Positions 34,002-44,488 of a DNA stretch of 64,000 nucleotides are shown here, one piece after another (position 1 is the stretch's first letter; the number at the start of each line of letters is the position of its first letter). The stretch covers positions 1 to 64,000 of the forward strand of contig CAMFHE010000029.1 of the NCBI GenBank assembly GCA_945952045.1, given 5' to 3'. Under the pieces are notes generated by a model. The model worked only from the letters and a program-made list of their open reading frames with translations. It did not search any database and was not told the DNA's origin. The DNA is from an uncultured Rhizobium sp. Lineage in GTDB: Bacteria > Pseudomonadota > Alphaproteobacteria > Rhizobiales > Rhizobiaceae. The position numbers and the translations under genes were made by a program.

Positions 34002-35837
34002 TTATTCCGGCAGGATGCGCACCGCGCCCTTGTCGGCGCTCGCGGCGAAGGCGGCGTAGGCCTTCAGCGCCGTCGTAACATTACGCTTGCGGGGAGCCGC
34101 CGGCTTCCAGCCGAGCTTGTCCTGCTCGGCGCGGCGGGAAGCCATTTCGCCTTCGGATACAGCTAGGTTGATCGTGCGGTTCGGGATATCGATCTCGATC
34201 ATGTCGCCATCGCGCACCAGGCCGATCGCGCCGCCCTGCGCCGCTTCCGGCGAGGCATGGCCGATGGACAGGCCCGAGGTGCCGCCGGAGAAGCGGCCAT
34301 CGGTGATCAGGGCGCAGGCCTTGCCGAGGCCCTTCGACTTCAGGTAGCTCGTCGGATAGAGCATTTCCTGCATGCCCGGACCGCCCTTCGGACCTTCGTA
34401 GCGGATGACAACCACGTCGCCGGCCTTAACCTCGTTGCCGAGAATGCCCTTCACTGCCGCATCCTGGCTTTCATACACGACCGCCGGGCCGGAGAATTTC
34501 AGGATCGATTCATCGACGCCGGCCGTCTTCACGATGCAGCCGTCGAGCGCGATATTGCCGGAGAGAACGGCGAGACCGCCATCCTTGGAAAAGGGATGCT
34601 CGACCGAGCGGATGACGCCGTTTTCGCCATCGGCGTCCAGTTCGTCCCAGCGGGCTTCCTGACTGAAGGCGACCTGGGTAGGGATACCGCCGGGAGCCGC
34701 ACGGAAGAAGGTGCGCACGGTTTCGCTGTTGGTGCGGGTGATGTCCCAACGGTCGATGGCGTGGCCGAGCGTTTCGGCATGGACGGTCGGCGTATCGCGA
34801 TGGATCAGGCCGCCGCGCTCCAGCTCGCCAAGAATGCGCATGATGCCGCCGGCGCGATGAACGTCTTCCATATGCACGTCCTGCTTGGCGGGCGCGACCT
34901 TGGAGAGGCAAGGCACCTTGCGCGACAGCTGGTCGATATCGTCGAGGTCGAAGTCGATGCCGCCTTCATAGGCGGCCGCCAGGATGTGCAGGACCGTGTT
35001 GGTCGAGCCGCCCATGGCGATGTCGAGCGACATTGCATTTTCGAACGCCTTCTTGTTGGCGACGTTGCGCGGCAAGATGCTTTCGTCTTCCTGTTCGTAG
35101 TAGCGGCGGGCGAGATCGACGATCAGGTGGCCGGCCTCGACGAACAGGCGCTTGCGGTCGGCATGGGTCGCCAGCGTCGAACCATTGCCGGGCAAGGACA
35201 GGCCAAGCGCCTCGGTCAGACAGTTCATCGAATTGGCGGTGAACATGCCGGAGCAGGAGCCGCAGGTCGGGCAGGCCGAGCGCTCGATGATCTTGACGTC
35301 TTCATCCGAGACCTTGTCATCGGCGGCGGCGACCATGGCGTCGACGAGGTCGAGCGCATGGGTCTTGCCGTGCAGCACGACCTTGCCGGCTTCCATCGGG
35401 CCGCCGGACACGAAGACGGCAGGGATGTTGAGGCGCATGGCGGCATTCAGCATGCCGGGGGTGATCTTGTCGCAGTTCGAGATGCAGACCATGGCGTCGG
35501 CGCAATGCGCATTGACCATGTATTCGACCGAGTCGGCGATGATTTCGCGCGACGGCAGTGAATAGAGCATGCCGTCATGCCCCATGGCGATGCCGTCATC
35601 GACCGCGATGGTGTTGAATTCCTTGGCAACGCCGCCGGCGGCTTCGATTTCGCGGGCGACGAGCTGGCCGAGATCCTTCAGGTGGACGTGGCCGGGCACG
35701 AACTGGGTGAACGAGTTGACCACCGCAATGATCGGCTTGCCGAAATCGCTATCCTTCATGCCCGTGGCGCGCCAAAGGCCGCGCGCACCGGCCATGTTGC
35801 GGCCGTGGGTCGTGGTTCTCGAACGATATGCTGGCAT
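34002..35837 (-). CDS. ilvD: dihydroxy-acid dehydratase
   Basis: This 611-residue protein of the IlvD/Edd family has iron-sulfur cysteines in [12 protein letters not shown] (~119-130) and [19 protein letters not shown] (~195-213), and the C-terminal [20 protein letters not shown]. It converts 2,3-dihydroxy-isovalerate (and -3-methylvalerate) to the 2-keto acids in valine and isoleucine synthesis. Full length, cytoplasmic, transcribed alone. Confidence 0.97.
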   Translation of the reverse strand: MPAYRSRTTTHGRNMAGARGLWRATGMKDSDFGKPIIAVVNSFTQFVPGHVHLKDLGQLVAREIEAAGGVAKEFNTIAVDDGIAMGHDGMLYSLPSREIIADSVEYMVNAHCADAMVCISNCDKITPGMLNAAMRLNIPAVFVSGGPMEAGKVVLHGKTHALDLVDAMVAAADDKVSDEDVKIIERSACPTCGSCSGMFTANSMNCLTEALGLSLPGNGSTLATHADRKRLFVEAGHLIVDLARRYYEQEDESILPRNVANKKAFENAMSLDIAMGGSTNTVLHILAAAYEGGIDFDLDDIDQLSRKVPCLSKVAPAKQDVHMEDVHRAGGIMRILGELERGGLIHRDTPTVHAETLGHAIDRWDITRTNSETVRTFFRAAPGGIPTQVAFSQEARWDELDADGENGVIRSVEHPFSKDGGLAVLSGNIALDGCIVKTAGVDESILKFSGPAVVYESQDAAVKGILGNEVKAGDVVVIRYEGPKGGPGMQEMLYPTSYLKSKGLGKACALITDGRFSGGTSGLSIGHASPEAAQGGAIGLVRDGDMIEIDIPNRTINLAVSEGEMASRRAEQDKLGWKPAAPRKRNVTTALKAYAAFAASADKGAVRILPE

Positions 35838-35927
35838 GGTGTTGTCCTCGACGTCGTTATGTGTCGGAAAATCGCGGGGGCGCCCGGCAGGACGTCTATG
35901 CCGCGCCCGTTTGCTTTTAAGTCTATC

Positions 35928-35971
35928 GCATTTCCGAACGGAAAACTGCTTTACGCTTTCCCTGGAAATGC
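35928..35971. repeat. short hairpin intergenic repeat, copy 1
   Basis: GCATTTCC near the left end and GGAAATGC at the right end form an inverted repeat around an inner GGAAAA / TTTCC pair. It is the same element as at 39956-40001 and 41470-41513. It lies in the 338-bp gap upstream of ilvD; the rest of that gap holds a small inverted repeat ACACG-AAAA-CGTGT (36073-36086) near the msrP promoter and nothing else recognised. Confidence 0.75.
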
Positions 35972-36175
35972 TCTCGTGCCGTTCACCTAACGCAAACGCC
36001 TGAATCTGTCACTATCGGCTGCGGCGATTCCGGTACGCCCTGGCCGCGCGTCGGTCACATCTGACATATCTTACACGAAAACGTGTCCGAAACCCGATCC
36101 GATTGCGGTCCCTCCGCGTAACAAAAAGCCATCTCCGACCGTAATAGCGGTATAAATCCGAAACGCGCACTCAGG

Positions 36176-37132
36176 ATGTTTCCCATGGCTGCCTATCGTC
36201 CACCGCATATTCCCGGCTCCGAAATCACTCCGCTCAGCGCCTGGTTGAACCGCCGACAGTTCCTCGCCGCTGCCGGGCTTGCCGCCGGCGGGCTGCTTGC
36301 GACCAAAGCAATCGGAGAGCCGCTGACGACGAAACCCGGCGCCTATAAGGTGGACGAAAAGATCACGCCCCGCGAGGACGTAACAACCTACAACAATTTC
36401 TATGAATTCGGCCTCGACAAGGCCGACCCGGCCAAACTGTCGGGCGATTTCAAGCCGCGCCCGTGGACGATCAAGGTCGACGGCATGGTCGGCAAACCGG
36501 CAACTTTCGACATCGACAAGCTGATCGCCGAATTCCCGCTGGAGGAACGCGTCTACCGCATGCGCTGTGTCGAGGCCTGGTCGATGGTCATTCCCTGGGA
36601 CGGTTTTCCGCTGGCCGCCCTGCTCGACAAGGTCGAACCGCTCGGCAGCGCCAAATACGTCGCCTTCGAAACCATCGTGCGCCCGGAGGAAATGCCGGGG
36701 CAGAGCGGGCTGTTCCAGTCGCTGGCATGGCCCTATGTCGAGGGTCTCAGGCTCGATGAAGCGCGTCATCCGCTGGCGCTGCTGGCCGTCGGCGTCTATG
36801 GCGAAACCCTGCCGAACCAGAACGGCGCGCCGATCCGCCTCGTCGTTCCCTGGAAGTACGGTTTCAAGGGCATCAAGTCGATCGTGCGCATTACCCTCAC
36901 CGATCAGCAGCCGAAGAATACCTGGCAGGTGACCAATCCCGGCGAATACGGCTTTTACGCCAATGTGAACCCGGAGGTCGATCATCCGCGCTGGAGCCAG
37001 GCGACGGAGCGACGCATCGGCGAAGGCGGCTTCTTCTCGGCTGGCGCGCGCCGCCCCACCCTGCCCTTCAACGGCTATGCCGACGAGGTCGCCAGCCTCT
37101 ATAGCGGCATGGATCTGCGGGCGAATTTCTGA
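36176..37132 (+). CDS. msrP: protein-methionine-sulfoxide reductase catalytic subunit MsrP (YedY)
   Basis: The 318-residue molybdoenzyme has a twin-arginine signal ([19 protein letters not shown], residues ~24-42) and the molybdopterin Cys in [15 protein letters not shown] (~126-140), followed by [13 protein letters not shown]. MsrP repairs oxidised methionines in periplasmic proteins, taking electrons from MsrQ. A second ATG at 36185 is an alternative start. The stop overlaps the msrQ start by one base. Confidence 0.95.
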   Translation: MFPMAAYRPPHIPGSEITPLSAWLNRRQFLAAAGLAAGGLLATKAIGEPLTTKPGAYKVDEKITPREDVTTYNNFYEFGLDKADPAKLSGDFKPRPWTIKVDGMVGKPATFDIDKLIAEFPLEERVYRMRCVEAWSMVIPWDGFPLAALLDKVEPLGSAKYVAFETIVRPEEMPGQSGLFQSLAWPYVEGLRLDEARHPLALLAVGVYGETLPNQNGAPIRLVVPWKYGFKGIKSIVRITLTDQQPKNTWQVTNPGEYGFYANVNPEVDHPRWSQATERRIGEGGFFSAGARRPTLPFNGYADEVASLYSGMDLRANF

Positions 37133-37770
37133 TGGCGACCGCAACCCTGACCCTTTCCAAGCGCTGGACATCGGCTTCGGTCTGGCTGGTTTACGCGGTC
37201 GGACTTCTTCCGGCGGCGTGGTCCTTTTATCTCGGCGCTACCGGTGGACTCGGCGCCGATCCCGTCAAATCCTTCGAGCTGCTGCTCGGGCTTTGGACGT
37301 TAAGGTTCCTCATCCTGTCACTGGCCGTCAGCCCGCTGCGGGAGCTCGGCGGCTGGAGTTTTCTGCGCTATCGCCGCGCGCTCGGGCTGTTGGCCTTTTA
37401 TTATGCGGTCATGCATTTCACCGTCTATGCCGTGCTCGACCAGACGCTGATGCTCGACGCCATCATCGCCGACGTCGTGAAGCGACCTTTCATCATGTTC
37501 GGCATGGCCGGACTTGTGTTTCTGGTCCCGCTTGCCGTGACGTCCAATGCGGCTTCTATCCGCAAGCTCGGACCGAACTGGATCAAGCTGCATCGCCTCG
37601 TCTACATCGTGGCGGCGCTCGGCGTCCTGCATTACGCCCTCTCGACCAAGATCCTCGATCTCGAGCAATATATCTATATCGGGCTGATCCTGCTGCTTAT
37701 CCTCTATCGCGCCGTGCGGCCGATCCTGCGCGAGCGCAAACGCAAGCTCAATCGTCCCCGTAGGGCCTGA
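37132..37770 (+). CDS. msrQ: MsrQ heme-binding membrane subunit of the MsrPQ system
   Basis: This 212-residue integral membrane protein with about six segments belongs to the ferric-reductase-like family. Heme-ligand histidines lie in YYAVMHFTVYAVLD (~85-98) and LHRLVYIVAALGVLHYALS (~152-170). It passes electrons from the respiratory chain or flavin to MsrP. Its last 23 bp overlap the convergent nnrDE gene. Confidence 0.94.
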   Translation: MATATLTLSKRWTSASVWLVYAVGLLPAAWSFYLGATGGLGADPVKSFELLLGLWTLRFLILSLAVSPLRELGGWSFLRYRRALGLLAFYYAVMHFTVYAVLDQTLMLDAIIADVVKRPFIMFGMAGLVFLVPLAVTSNAASIRKLGPNWIKLHRLVYIVAALGVLHYALSTKILDLEQYIYIGLILLLILYRAVRPILRERKRKLNRPRRA

Positions 37771-39232
37771 CGTTCCCGGCCAGATCATCCGCGGTCAGGC
37801 CGCGTCCGAGACGATTGGCAGTCTCGCCATGCAGGAAGACGGCAGCGCAGGCGGCTTCAAAAGCCGGCACGCCCTGCGCGAGCAGCCCGCCGGTGATGCC
37901 GGCCAGCACATCGCCGGAGCCGGCCGTCGCCAGCCAGGGCGGCGCGCCTGTATTGATCGCCGCCCGCCCATCCGGCGCGGCGATCACCGTATCGGCGCCC
38001 TTATAGATGACCACGCCGTGGGCACGCGCCGCAGCAGCCTGCGCTTTCGCCACCTTGCCGAGCGTCTCGTCAGCGGCAATATCGGGAAACAGCCGCGCGA
38101 ACTCGCCGTCATGCGGCGTCAGCACCAGCCGCGTCTCGCCTTCTGCAAACAGCGCAAACAGTTCCGAAGGGTCGTCACGAAAGGAACTGATGCCGTCGGC
38201 ATCCAGCACCAGCGAACGCTGCGCCAGCAACTTTACGAACGCACGGGCTTTTGCGCCAATCCCGAAGGCCGGCCCAAGCACGAAAGCGGTCAACCGTGGA
38301 TCGTCCAGCCAATTGCCAAGCGCATCCGCGTCCTCGATCTCGTGCAGCATGACGGCCGTCAGCGATGCGGCGTTGACAGCCAGGGCATCGCGGGGTGACG
38401 CGATCGTCACCAGCCCCGCGCCGGCGTGAAAACCGGCTTTTGCGGCAAGCCGCCCGGCCCCCGTATGCGTGGCCGATCCGGAAAAGACGACCAGATGCCC
38501 GCGCTTGAATTTATGCGACTGCGCGCCTTCGCGCGGCATGACATCGCGCCACCCATCGGGATCGTTGATCCGCAGCGTGCCGCCCCAGGCCCGTCTCACG
38601 AGACGATGCGGGATGCCGATATCGAAGACCTCAAGCACCCCGCAAAGCATACTGCCCGGCAGCAGGACATGCCCCGGCTTCCGCGTCATGAAGGTGATGG
38701 TGCGCACGGCCGTAAATGAAGCGCCCAAAGGGACGCCACGCTCGCCGCAGAGGCCGGAGGGAAGATCGACCGCCAGCACCGGCAGACCGGCCGACCTGAC
38801 CGCGTCGATAACCGTGACGACCTCCTCCGGAACGGCCCGCGTCAGGCCGGCGCCGAACAGAGCATCGATGACGAGATCGCCGGGCTGCGGCTTGTACAGT
38901 GACAGCGGCGTCGATGGCAGCGGACACAAAGCCCGCGCCGTCCTGGCATCGCCCTTCAACCTCTCGGGATCACCAAGATGAAAGACCTCGACCGGGCAAC
39001 CGGACGCGTGCAGGGCGCGCGCGGCTACATAACCATCGCCGCCATTGTTGCCGGGGCCGCAGAGCACCACGAAACGCAGCGTTTCACCGAAATGACGCAG
39101 CGCCGAGGCAGCTACCGCCTGCCCGGCCCGCTCCATCAGCGCAAAACTGTCGAGACCGGATGCGGCGGCAGCGGCGTCGCAGCGCGTCATTTCAGCGGGG
39201 TTGAGCAGCAGCGTCGAGAAAAGGTCAGCCAT
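37748..39232 (-). CDS. nnrDE: bifunctional NAD(P)H-hydrate epimerase / ADP-dependent NAD(P)H-hydrate dehydratase
   Basis: The 494-residue fusion has an N-terminal YjeF_N epimerase domain (GPGNNGGDGYVAARAL, ~58-73; VIDALFGAGLTR) and a C-terminal ribokinase-like dehydratase (KFKRGHLVVFSGS; VLTPHDGEFARLFPD; TAGSGDVLAGITGGLLAQG, ~442-460). It repairs hydrated NADH and NADPH. Convergent with msrQ. Confidence 0.95.
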   Translation of the reverse strand: MADLFSTLLLNPAEMTRCDAAAAASGLDSFALMERAGQAVAASALRHFGETLRFVVLCGPGNNGGDGYVAARALHASGCPVEVFHLGDPERLKGDARTARALCPLPSTPLSLYKPQPGDLVIDALFGAGLTRAVPEEVVTVIDAVRSAGLPVLAVDLPSGLCGERGVPLGASFTAVRTITFMTRKPGHVLLPGSMLCGVLEVFDIGIPHRLVRRAWGGTLRINDPDGWRDVMPREGAQSHKFKRGHLVVFSGSATHTGAGRLAAKAGFHAGAGLVTIASPRDALAVNAASLTAVMLHEIEDADALGNWLDDPRLTAFVLGPAFGIGAKARAFVKLLAQRSLVLDADGISSFRDDPSELFALFAEGETRLVLTPHDGEFARLFPDIAADETLGKVAKAQAAAARAHGVVIYKGADTVIAAPDGRAAINTGAPPWLATAGSGDVLAGITGGLLAQGVPAFEAACAAVFLHGETANRLGRGLTADDLAGNVRPYGDD

Positions 39233-39494
39233 ATCTCATGTCTGGCCCCGTTCTGCCCAAAATACAATCGGAAAACAAAATGCCTTGACGTCGATAATTT
39301 ATGCATTTGCCTAAATTTTAAACAACACATTGCTGCCCGAAAAACAGGCGACCGGCATCCCGCAGCCTGCCTTCCGTAAACAGGCGTCAATTCACCAAAA
39401 TTTGGGCGCAAACGGCTGGCCTTTTTCAAGAATTCAGGCGAAAACCATAGGGACGGACAAAGGGCGGAAGCGACACCAAAGCCTCCCGTTCGTT

Positions 39495-39909
<415 letters not shown>

Positions 39910-39955
39910 AATCCTGGCTCCGCCCTTTAAGAGGTTGCGGAGCCTTTAGAGTATT

Positions 39956-40001
39956 GCGCATTTCCAAATGGAAAACCGTTTCACACTTTTCCTGGATGCG
40001 C
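39956..40001. repeat. short hairpin intergenic repeat, copy 2 (degenerate right arm)
   Basis: GCGCATTTCC, then GGAAAA and TTTTCC inner arms, then GGATGCGC. It lies between glnB and glnA, so it is transcribed in any glnBA message. Confidence 0.7.
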
Positions 40002-40033
40002 TGTAATCGTCATCTTATTCAAGGAAACCCTAT

Positions 40034-41443
40034 ATGACGACCGCAAACGATATCCTGAAGCAGATCAAGGAAAACGACGTCAAGTTTGTCGATCTGCGCT
40101 TCACCGATCCCAAGGGCAAGCTGCACCATGTCACGATGGACGTCGTCTGCGTCGACGAAGACATGTTTGCCGATGGCGTCATGTTCGACGGCTCCTCGAT
40201 CGGCGGCTGGAAGGCGATCAACGAATCCGACATGGTGCTGATGCCGGATCCGGAAACGGTCCATATGGACCCGTTCTTCGCCCAGTCGACCATGGTTATC
40301 CTCTGCGACATCCTCGACCCCGTCTCGGGCGAAGCCTATAACCGCGACCCGCGCGGCGTCGCCAAGAAGGCCGAAGCCTATCTCAAGGCATCGGGCATCG
40401 GCGATACCGTCTATGTCGGCCCGGAGCCGGAATTCTTCGTCTTCGACGACGTCAAGTACAAGGCCGACCCCTTCAACACCGGCTTCAAGCTGGACTCCTC
40501 GGAACTGCCGTCCAACGACGACACCGACTACGAGACCGGCAACCTCGGCCACCGTCCGCGCATCAAGGGCGGCTATTTCCCGGTTCCGCCGATCGACAGC
40601 CTGCAGGACATGCGTTCTGAAATGCTCACCGTTCTCGGCGAGATGGGCGTCGTCGTCGAAAAGCATCACCACGAAGTCGCTTCCGCCCAGCACGAGCTCG
40701 GCATCAAGTTCGACACGCTGGTGCGCAACGCCGACAAGATCCAGCTCTACAAATACGTCGTGCATCAGGTTGCCAATGCCTATGGCAAGACCGCGACCTT
40801 CATGCCGAAGCCGATCTATGGCGATAACGGCTCGGGCATGCACGTTCACCAGTCGATCTGGAAGGGCGGCAAGCCGACCTTCGCCGGCGACGAATATGCG
40901 GGCCTGTCGGAAAGCTGCCTCTACTACATCGGCGGCATCATCAAGCATGCCAAGGCGCTGAACGCCTTCACCAACCCCTCGACCAACTCCTACAAGCGTC
41001 TGGTCCCGGGCTATGAAGCACCGGTCCTGCTGGCCTATTCCGCCCGCAACCGTTCGGCCTCGTGCCGCATTCCGTTCGGCTCCAACCCGAAGGCAAAGCG
41101 CGTCGAAATCCGCTTCCCGGACCCGACCGCCAACCCCTACCTCGCCTTCGCCGCCATGCTGATGGCCGGCCTCGACGGCATCAAGAACAAGATCCATCCC
41201 GGCAAGCCGATGGACAAGGATCTCTACGATCTGCCGCCGAAGGAACTGAAGAAGATCCCGACCGTCTGCGGCAGCCTGCGCGAAGCGCTGGAAAGCCTCG
41301 ACAAGGATCGCAAGTTCCTCACCGCCGGCGGCGTCTTCGACGACGACATGATCGACAGCTTCATCGAACTGAAGATGCAGGAAGTCATGCGTTATGAAAT
41401 GACCCCGCATCCGGTCGAATTCGACATGTACTATTCCGCCTGA
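40034..41443 (+). CDS. glnA: glutamine synthetase type I
   Basis: The 469-residue GSI-beta enzyme has the DGSSIGGW latch region (~52-59), the ATP-binding [18 protein letters not shown] (~259-276), and the adenylylation site Tyr398 in [12 protein letters not shown]. It incorporates ammonium into glutamine. Tyr398 implies control by GlnE with PII. Two hairpins follow the gene. Confidence 0.98.
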   Translation: MTTANDILKQIKENDVKFVDLRFTDPKGKLHHVTMDVVCVDEDMFADGVMFDGSSIGGWKAINESDMVLMPDPETVHMDPFFAQSTMVILCDILDPVSGEAYNRDPRGVAKKAEAYLKASGIGDTVYVGPEPEFFVFDDVKYKADPFNTGFKLDSSELPSNDDTDYETGNLGHRPRIKGGYFPVPPIDSLQDMRSEMLTVLGEMGVVVEKHHHEVASAQHELGIKFDTLVRNADKIQLYKYVVHQVANAYGKTATFMPKPIYGDNGSGMHVHQSIWKGGKPTFAGDEYAGLSESCLYYIGGIIKHAKALNAFTNPSTNSYKRLVPGYEAPVLLAYSARNRSASCRIPFGSNPKAKRVEIRFPDPTANPYLAFAAMLMAGLDGIKNKIHPGKPMDKDLYDLPPKELKKIPTVCGSLREALESLDKDRKFLTAGGVFDDDMIDSFIELKMQEVMRYEMTPHPVEFDMYYSA

Positions 41444-41469
41444 TCGGCGCGACGACTCTTTGTTTTGTC

Positions 41470-41513
41470 GCATTTCCGGACGGAAAACCGGTAACCACTT
41501 TTCCTGGAAATGC
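41470..41513. repeat. short hairpin intergenic repeat, copy 3
   Basis: GCATTTCC-GGAC-GGAAAA ... TTTTCC-T-GGAAATGC, the most symmetrical of the three copies, 27 bp after the glnA stop and just before the glnA terminators. Confidence 0.75.
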
Positions 41514-41519
41514 TCTCAA

Positions 41520-41540
41520 GGCCCCGGTTTTGCCGGGGCC
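41520..41540 (+). terminator. hairpin downstream of glnA
   Basis: GGCCCCGG, loop TTTTG, CCGGGGCC: a strong 8-bp GC stem with no T-run, upstream of a classical terminator. It may pair with it as a tandem terminator. Confidence 0.55.
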
Positions 41541-41547
41541 GGATATG

Positions 41548-41575
41548 AAACCGGCGGCCCTTGGCCGCCGGTTTT
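41548..41575 (+). terminator. rho-independent terminator between glnA and TAXI gene
   Basis: AAACCGGCGGCC, loop CTT, GGCCGCCGGTTT followed by T (and GTTTT). The perfect 12-bp stem between convergent genes can act in both directions. Confidence 0.85.
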
Positions 41576-41585
41576 GTTTTGGGGA

Positions 41586-42626
41586 TTACTGTTTCTTCAG
41601 CCGCTGCTTCAGCAGGTTCAGATATTCCTCGTCCGCCCCGCCGGCTGCCGGCTGTTGTTGGACGAGCGCCTTGCAATCGGGCTTATAATTTGCCTGCATG
41701 CCCTTCTTGACGCAGATGCCGACCTGCCAGCCGGGCGGCACCGCCGTCAGATCGACCGTCTTCCATTTCGGATGGCCGCGTTCGGCGAGCTGATCGAGAT
41801 GGCTGAGGATCAGGCTGGAGAAATCCGCCACCGCCTTGCAGCTGTCGCGCTGATAGGCGTTGCGCTTGACGTCGTAGTCATAGGTCATCAGCACAGCCTT
41901 GACGGCGATCAGATCGAGCGGCTCGCCCTGAAAGGAATAGGTGCCGGCCTCGATGCGCGATGGCGAATAGGTGGCAAGAAGCGGCTGGTCGGTAATCGGC
42001 AGCAGATGGAATTTCGCCGGATCGATCTTGCTGTCGCGGAACAGCGGCGCCGGCGCGCCGGCTACGTAGAAGAAAGCGTCGATTTCGCCGGAAAGCAGCT
42101 TCGGCAGCGCCTCATCGGGATTGAGCGGCAGGCGCTCGCCGCCCTTGACCTGCAGGATATCGAGGATCAGCGAAGAGGTGAGGAAGGTGCCGCTATCCTT
42201 CTTGCCGACAGCGATCTTGTGCCCGGCCAGCCCCTTGAGGTCGGTTATGTCCTTGCGGGCGAGCACATGGACTTCCTCGTTGTAGAGCGGGAACATGATG
42301 CGCACGCCGCGCACCGCCTGCTGTACATCGGGATCATTGGCCTCGAAGGTTTTCAGATATTCCAGCACGTCGCTCTGGACGATGCCGAACTGGGTGTTGC
42401 GACGATTGCGCACGCCGACGAAGTTTTCCAGCGAGCCGGCGCTTTCGACGACGTTCAACGTCTGGCCACATTCCTTGCCAAGAGCGGCGATATCGCGGCC
42501 GATCTGGATATAGGTGCCGGTCGGCGCGCCCGTCATGATGCTGCGCTCGAATTCCGCCGCGAACGCGCTGGAACCCGCCAAAACCATTGCCGCCACCGCC
42601 AGCGCCGCACTCCAACGAACCGCCAT
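41586..42626 (-). CDS. TAXI-family TRAP transporter solute-binding protein (orphan)
   Basis: The 346-residue protein has a signal peptide (cleavage about AFA-AEF) followed by the TAXI family start FERSIMTGAPTGTYIQIGRDIA, then SAGSLENFVGVRNRRNTQFGIVQSDVLEYL and LKGLAGHKIAVGKKDSGTFLTS. TAXI proteins usually deliver ligands to a TRAP membrane component; none is adjacent. It could work with a distant permease or act as a sensor. Ligand unknown. Confidence 0.88.
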   Translation of the reverse strand: MAVRWSAALAVAAMVLAGSSAFAAEFERSIMTGAPTGTYIQIGRDIAALGKECGQTLNVVESAGSLENFVGVRNRRNTQFGIVQSDVLEYLKTFEANDPDVQQAVRGVRIMFPLYNEEVHVLARKDITDLKGLAGHKIAVGKKDSGTFLTSSLILDILQVKGGERLPLNPDEALPKLLSGEIDAFFYVAGAPAPLFRDSKIDPAKFHLLPITDQPLLATYSPSRIEAGTYSFQGEPLDLIAVKAVLMTYDYDVKRNAYQRDSCKAVADFSSLILSHLDQLAERGHPKWKTVDLTAVPPGWQVGICVKKGMQANYKPDCKALVQQQPAAGGADEEYLNLLKQRLKKQ

Positions 42627-42648
42627 GTTTCCTCCTCTTTCTGTTCGA

Positions 42649-43788
42649 TCAGCAGCCGCTCTGCAAATCCCGGATCATGTTGCGCAGCGTCACCAGCGGC
42701 ACCCGCCCGAAGGCATCTTCCAGAGCCGTCGCCACACAGGCGCCAGCCACCAGTTGCCGCTTGAGGTCGTCGCGCTTGTCGTTGCTGAGCCCGGCAAGGC
42801 CGGGCGTGCGCTCCAACACGCGCTCCACCGTATCGGCCGGGCGCGGCGTCACGGTCTCCTTAGGTGTCGCAGGTGTGTCTACTGTGGCGGGCTGTTCGCC
42901 CGTGGCGGGCTGCTCGCCCGCGGGGTTGTCATCCACGGTCTCGCTGGAGGCCTGCTGCGACAATGCATCGCGCTCGGCGCTGACGTTAGCCAGTTCCGTC
43001 TGCAGGCGCTGCTGCGCCTGACGCGCGGCGTCAAGATCGTTGTTGATCCGGGCGAGCGCCTGGCGGGCTTCATCCGCCGCCCTTGTCTGTTCGGCGGCTT
43101 CGGTCTTCGCCTTGTCCAGTTCGGCGGTCAGGGTTTTGACGGTCAGGCCGGTCTTGCGGGCCTGCTGCATATTGTCGACTTCAGCGTTGCGCGCCCTGTC
43201 CCGTTCCTGCGCCGCGTCTTCGAGGTTCGACCGCGCCTCGTCGAGGCTGGCCTTGAGGTCGCCACCCTGTTTCAGCGCGGCGTCGCGGGCGTGTTCGGCA
43301 TCGGCAAGCATCTTGGACAGGCGCGTCCGGTCGTCGTCCGCATTTGCGCCACCCTGTTCGGCCAGCGTGAGGCGGCGATTGAGATCGTCGACCTGCCCTT
43401 TCAAGCCAGTCAATTCGCCGGTGAGGCGGATATTGTCGCGCTGCAGACGGTCCCGGGATTGCGTCGTTTTCGCCAGTTCGTTCTGAAGCTTGCGCTCCTC
43501 GGCGTCGGCGGCCTGATGATCCTTAGACTTGTCGCCATCGGAGGCCATGAGCTTGAGCGTGAGATCGTCGAGTTCGACGGACTGGCGTCGGACCTGTTCG
43601 GCGAGCTTGTCACGCTCTTCCTGCACCTCTTGATAGGCGCGACGGTCCTGCAGACCGGCATACCGCACATAACCATAGCTGCCGGCAGCGCCAATCAGAA
43701 GGCTCGCGACAATCGCCAGCGCCATGCCGGAGGAATTACCGGGTCGGCGGCCGTTCGTCGTTCCACCTCTGCCCCATTGATTGGTCAC
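42649..43788 (-). CDS. membrane-anchored coiled-coil protein of unknown function
   Basis: The ~379-residue protein has a short cytoplasmic N-terminus, one membrane segment (MALAIVASLLIGAAGSYGYVRY, ~20-41), and a long charged coiled coil (~45-270; many heptads such as EVQEERDKLAEQVRRQSVELDDL). A Pro/Thr-rich linker with PATGEQPAT-type short repeats follows, then a compact C-terminal domain (VERVLERTPGLAGLSNDKRDDL...IRDLQSGC). GTG 43788 is the likely start; the frame is open to 43863. No family name can be given. A structural or scaffold role in the envelope is an inference. Confidence 0.75.
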   Translation of the reverse strand: MTNQWGRGGTTNGRRPGNSSGMALAIVASLLIGAAGSYGYVRYAGLQDRRAYQEVQEERDKLAEQVRRQSVELDDLTLKLMASDGDKSKDHQAADAEERKLQNELAKTTQSRDRLQRDNIRLTGELTGLKGQVDDLNRRLTLAEQGGANADDDRTRLSKMLADAEHARDAALKQGGDLKASLDEARSNLEDAAQERDRARNAEVDNMQQARKTGLTVKTLTAELDKAKTEAAEQTRAADEARQALARINNDLDAARQAQQRLQTELANVSAERDALSQQASSETVDDNPAGEQPATGEQPATVDTPATPKETVTPRPADTVERVLERTPGLAGLSNDKRDDLKRQLVAGACVATALEDAFGRVPLVTLRNMIRDLQSGC

Positions 43789-44024
43789 GGATATCACTCG
43801 GAATGCGGTTGCATGGAGGAATGAGGTAGCGCGAATTGGCGGCAGGCGCAAGCAAGCCAGCACCGGACGCGAGCGAGACCAGTTTCCGCAACGGCCGGCG
43901 CCTCACCTTACGACAGCGCGAATCTTCCGACCTCTCCATATGTGACGGGATTTTAACAGGAGGAGTGTGAAACTCTTGATCGTGGCAATCGTTATCACCA
44001 CATACAGGACGAAAGGAAAATGCC

Positions 44025-44354
44025 ATGAAACAGAGCAACGCGAAATTCAACATCGGTGAAGTCGTCCGCCACCGGGTCTTTCCGTTCCGCGGTGTTGTCT
44101 TCGATGTCGATCCCGAATTCGCCAACACGGAAGAATGGTGGAACGCAATTCCCGCGGAAATCCGTCCGCATAAGGACCAGCCTTTTTACCACATCCTCGC
44201 CGAAAACGAGGAAACGGAATATGTGGCCTATGTCTCTGAGCAGAACCTGATCTCCGACCACAGCGGGACGCCTTTGCGCAATCCGCAGGTCACGCAGATC
44301 TTCGATGCACAGTCTGCCGGTCGCTACCGTCCGAAGTTCAATATCGCGCACTGA
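44025..44354 (+). CDS. hspQ: heat shock protein HspQ (YccV-like, hemimethylated DNA-binding domain)
   Basis: The 109-residue protein MKQSNAKFNIGEVVRHRVFPFRGVVFDVDPEF contains the conserved WWNAIPAEIRPHKDQPFYHILAEN and YVAYVSEQNLI of HspQ. In enterobacteria HspQ is a Lon protease enhancer and substrate. ATG 44025 follows GGAAAA after a divergent coiled-coil gene. A strong terminator lies downstream. Confidence 0.94.
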   Translation: MKQSNAKFNIGEVVRHRVFPFRGVVFDVDPEFANTEEWWNAIPAEIRPHKDQPFYHILAENEETEYVAYVSEQNLISDHSGTPLRNPQVTQIFDAQSAGRYRPKFNIAH

Positions 44355-44434
44355 TCGTTGGCGGAAATCGCGCGACGCGGTTCCGTTTCGAAATGTCGTG
44401 AAAGCAAATGCCCGTATTCGTCCTCCCAAGACGA

Positions 44435-44469
44435 AAAAGCCCGGTCGCAACGGATGCGACCGGGCTTTT
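44435..44469. terminator. rho-independent terminator between hspQ and IalB-family gene
   Basis: AAAAGCCCGGTCGCA, loop ACGGA, TGCGACCGGGCTTTT: a perfect 15-bp stem between convergent genes. Confidence 0.9.
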
Positions 44470-44488
44470 CTTATGCAGTAAGGGCAGA

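Noticed and set aside
34257-35561. Long plus-strand frame opposite ilvD
   Set aside because: Shadow of ilvD; no recognisable motif.
40019-41473. 484-codon minus-strand frame opposite glnA
   Set aside because: Shadow of glnA; it also covers the hairpin repeat and has no family features.
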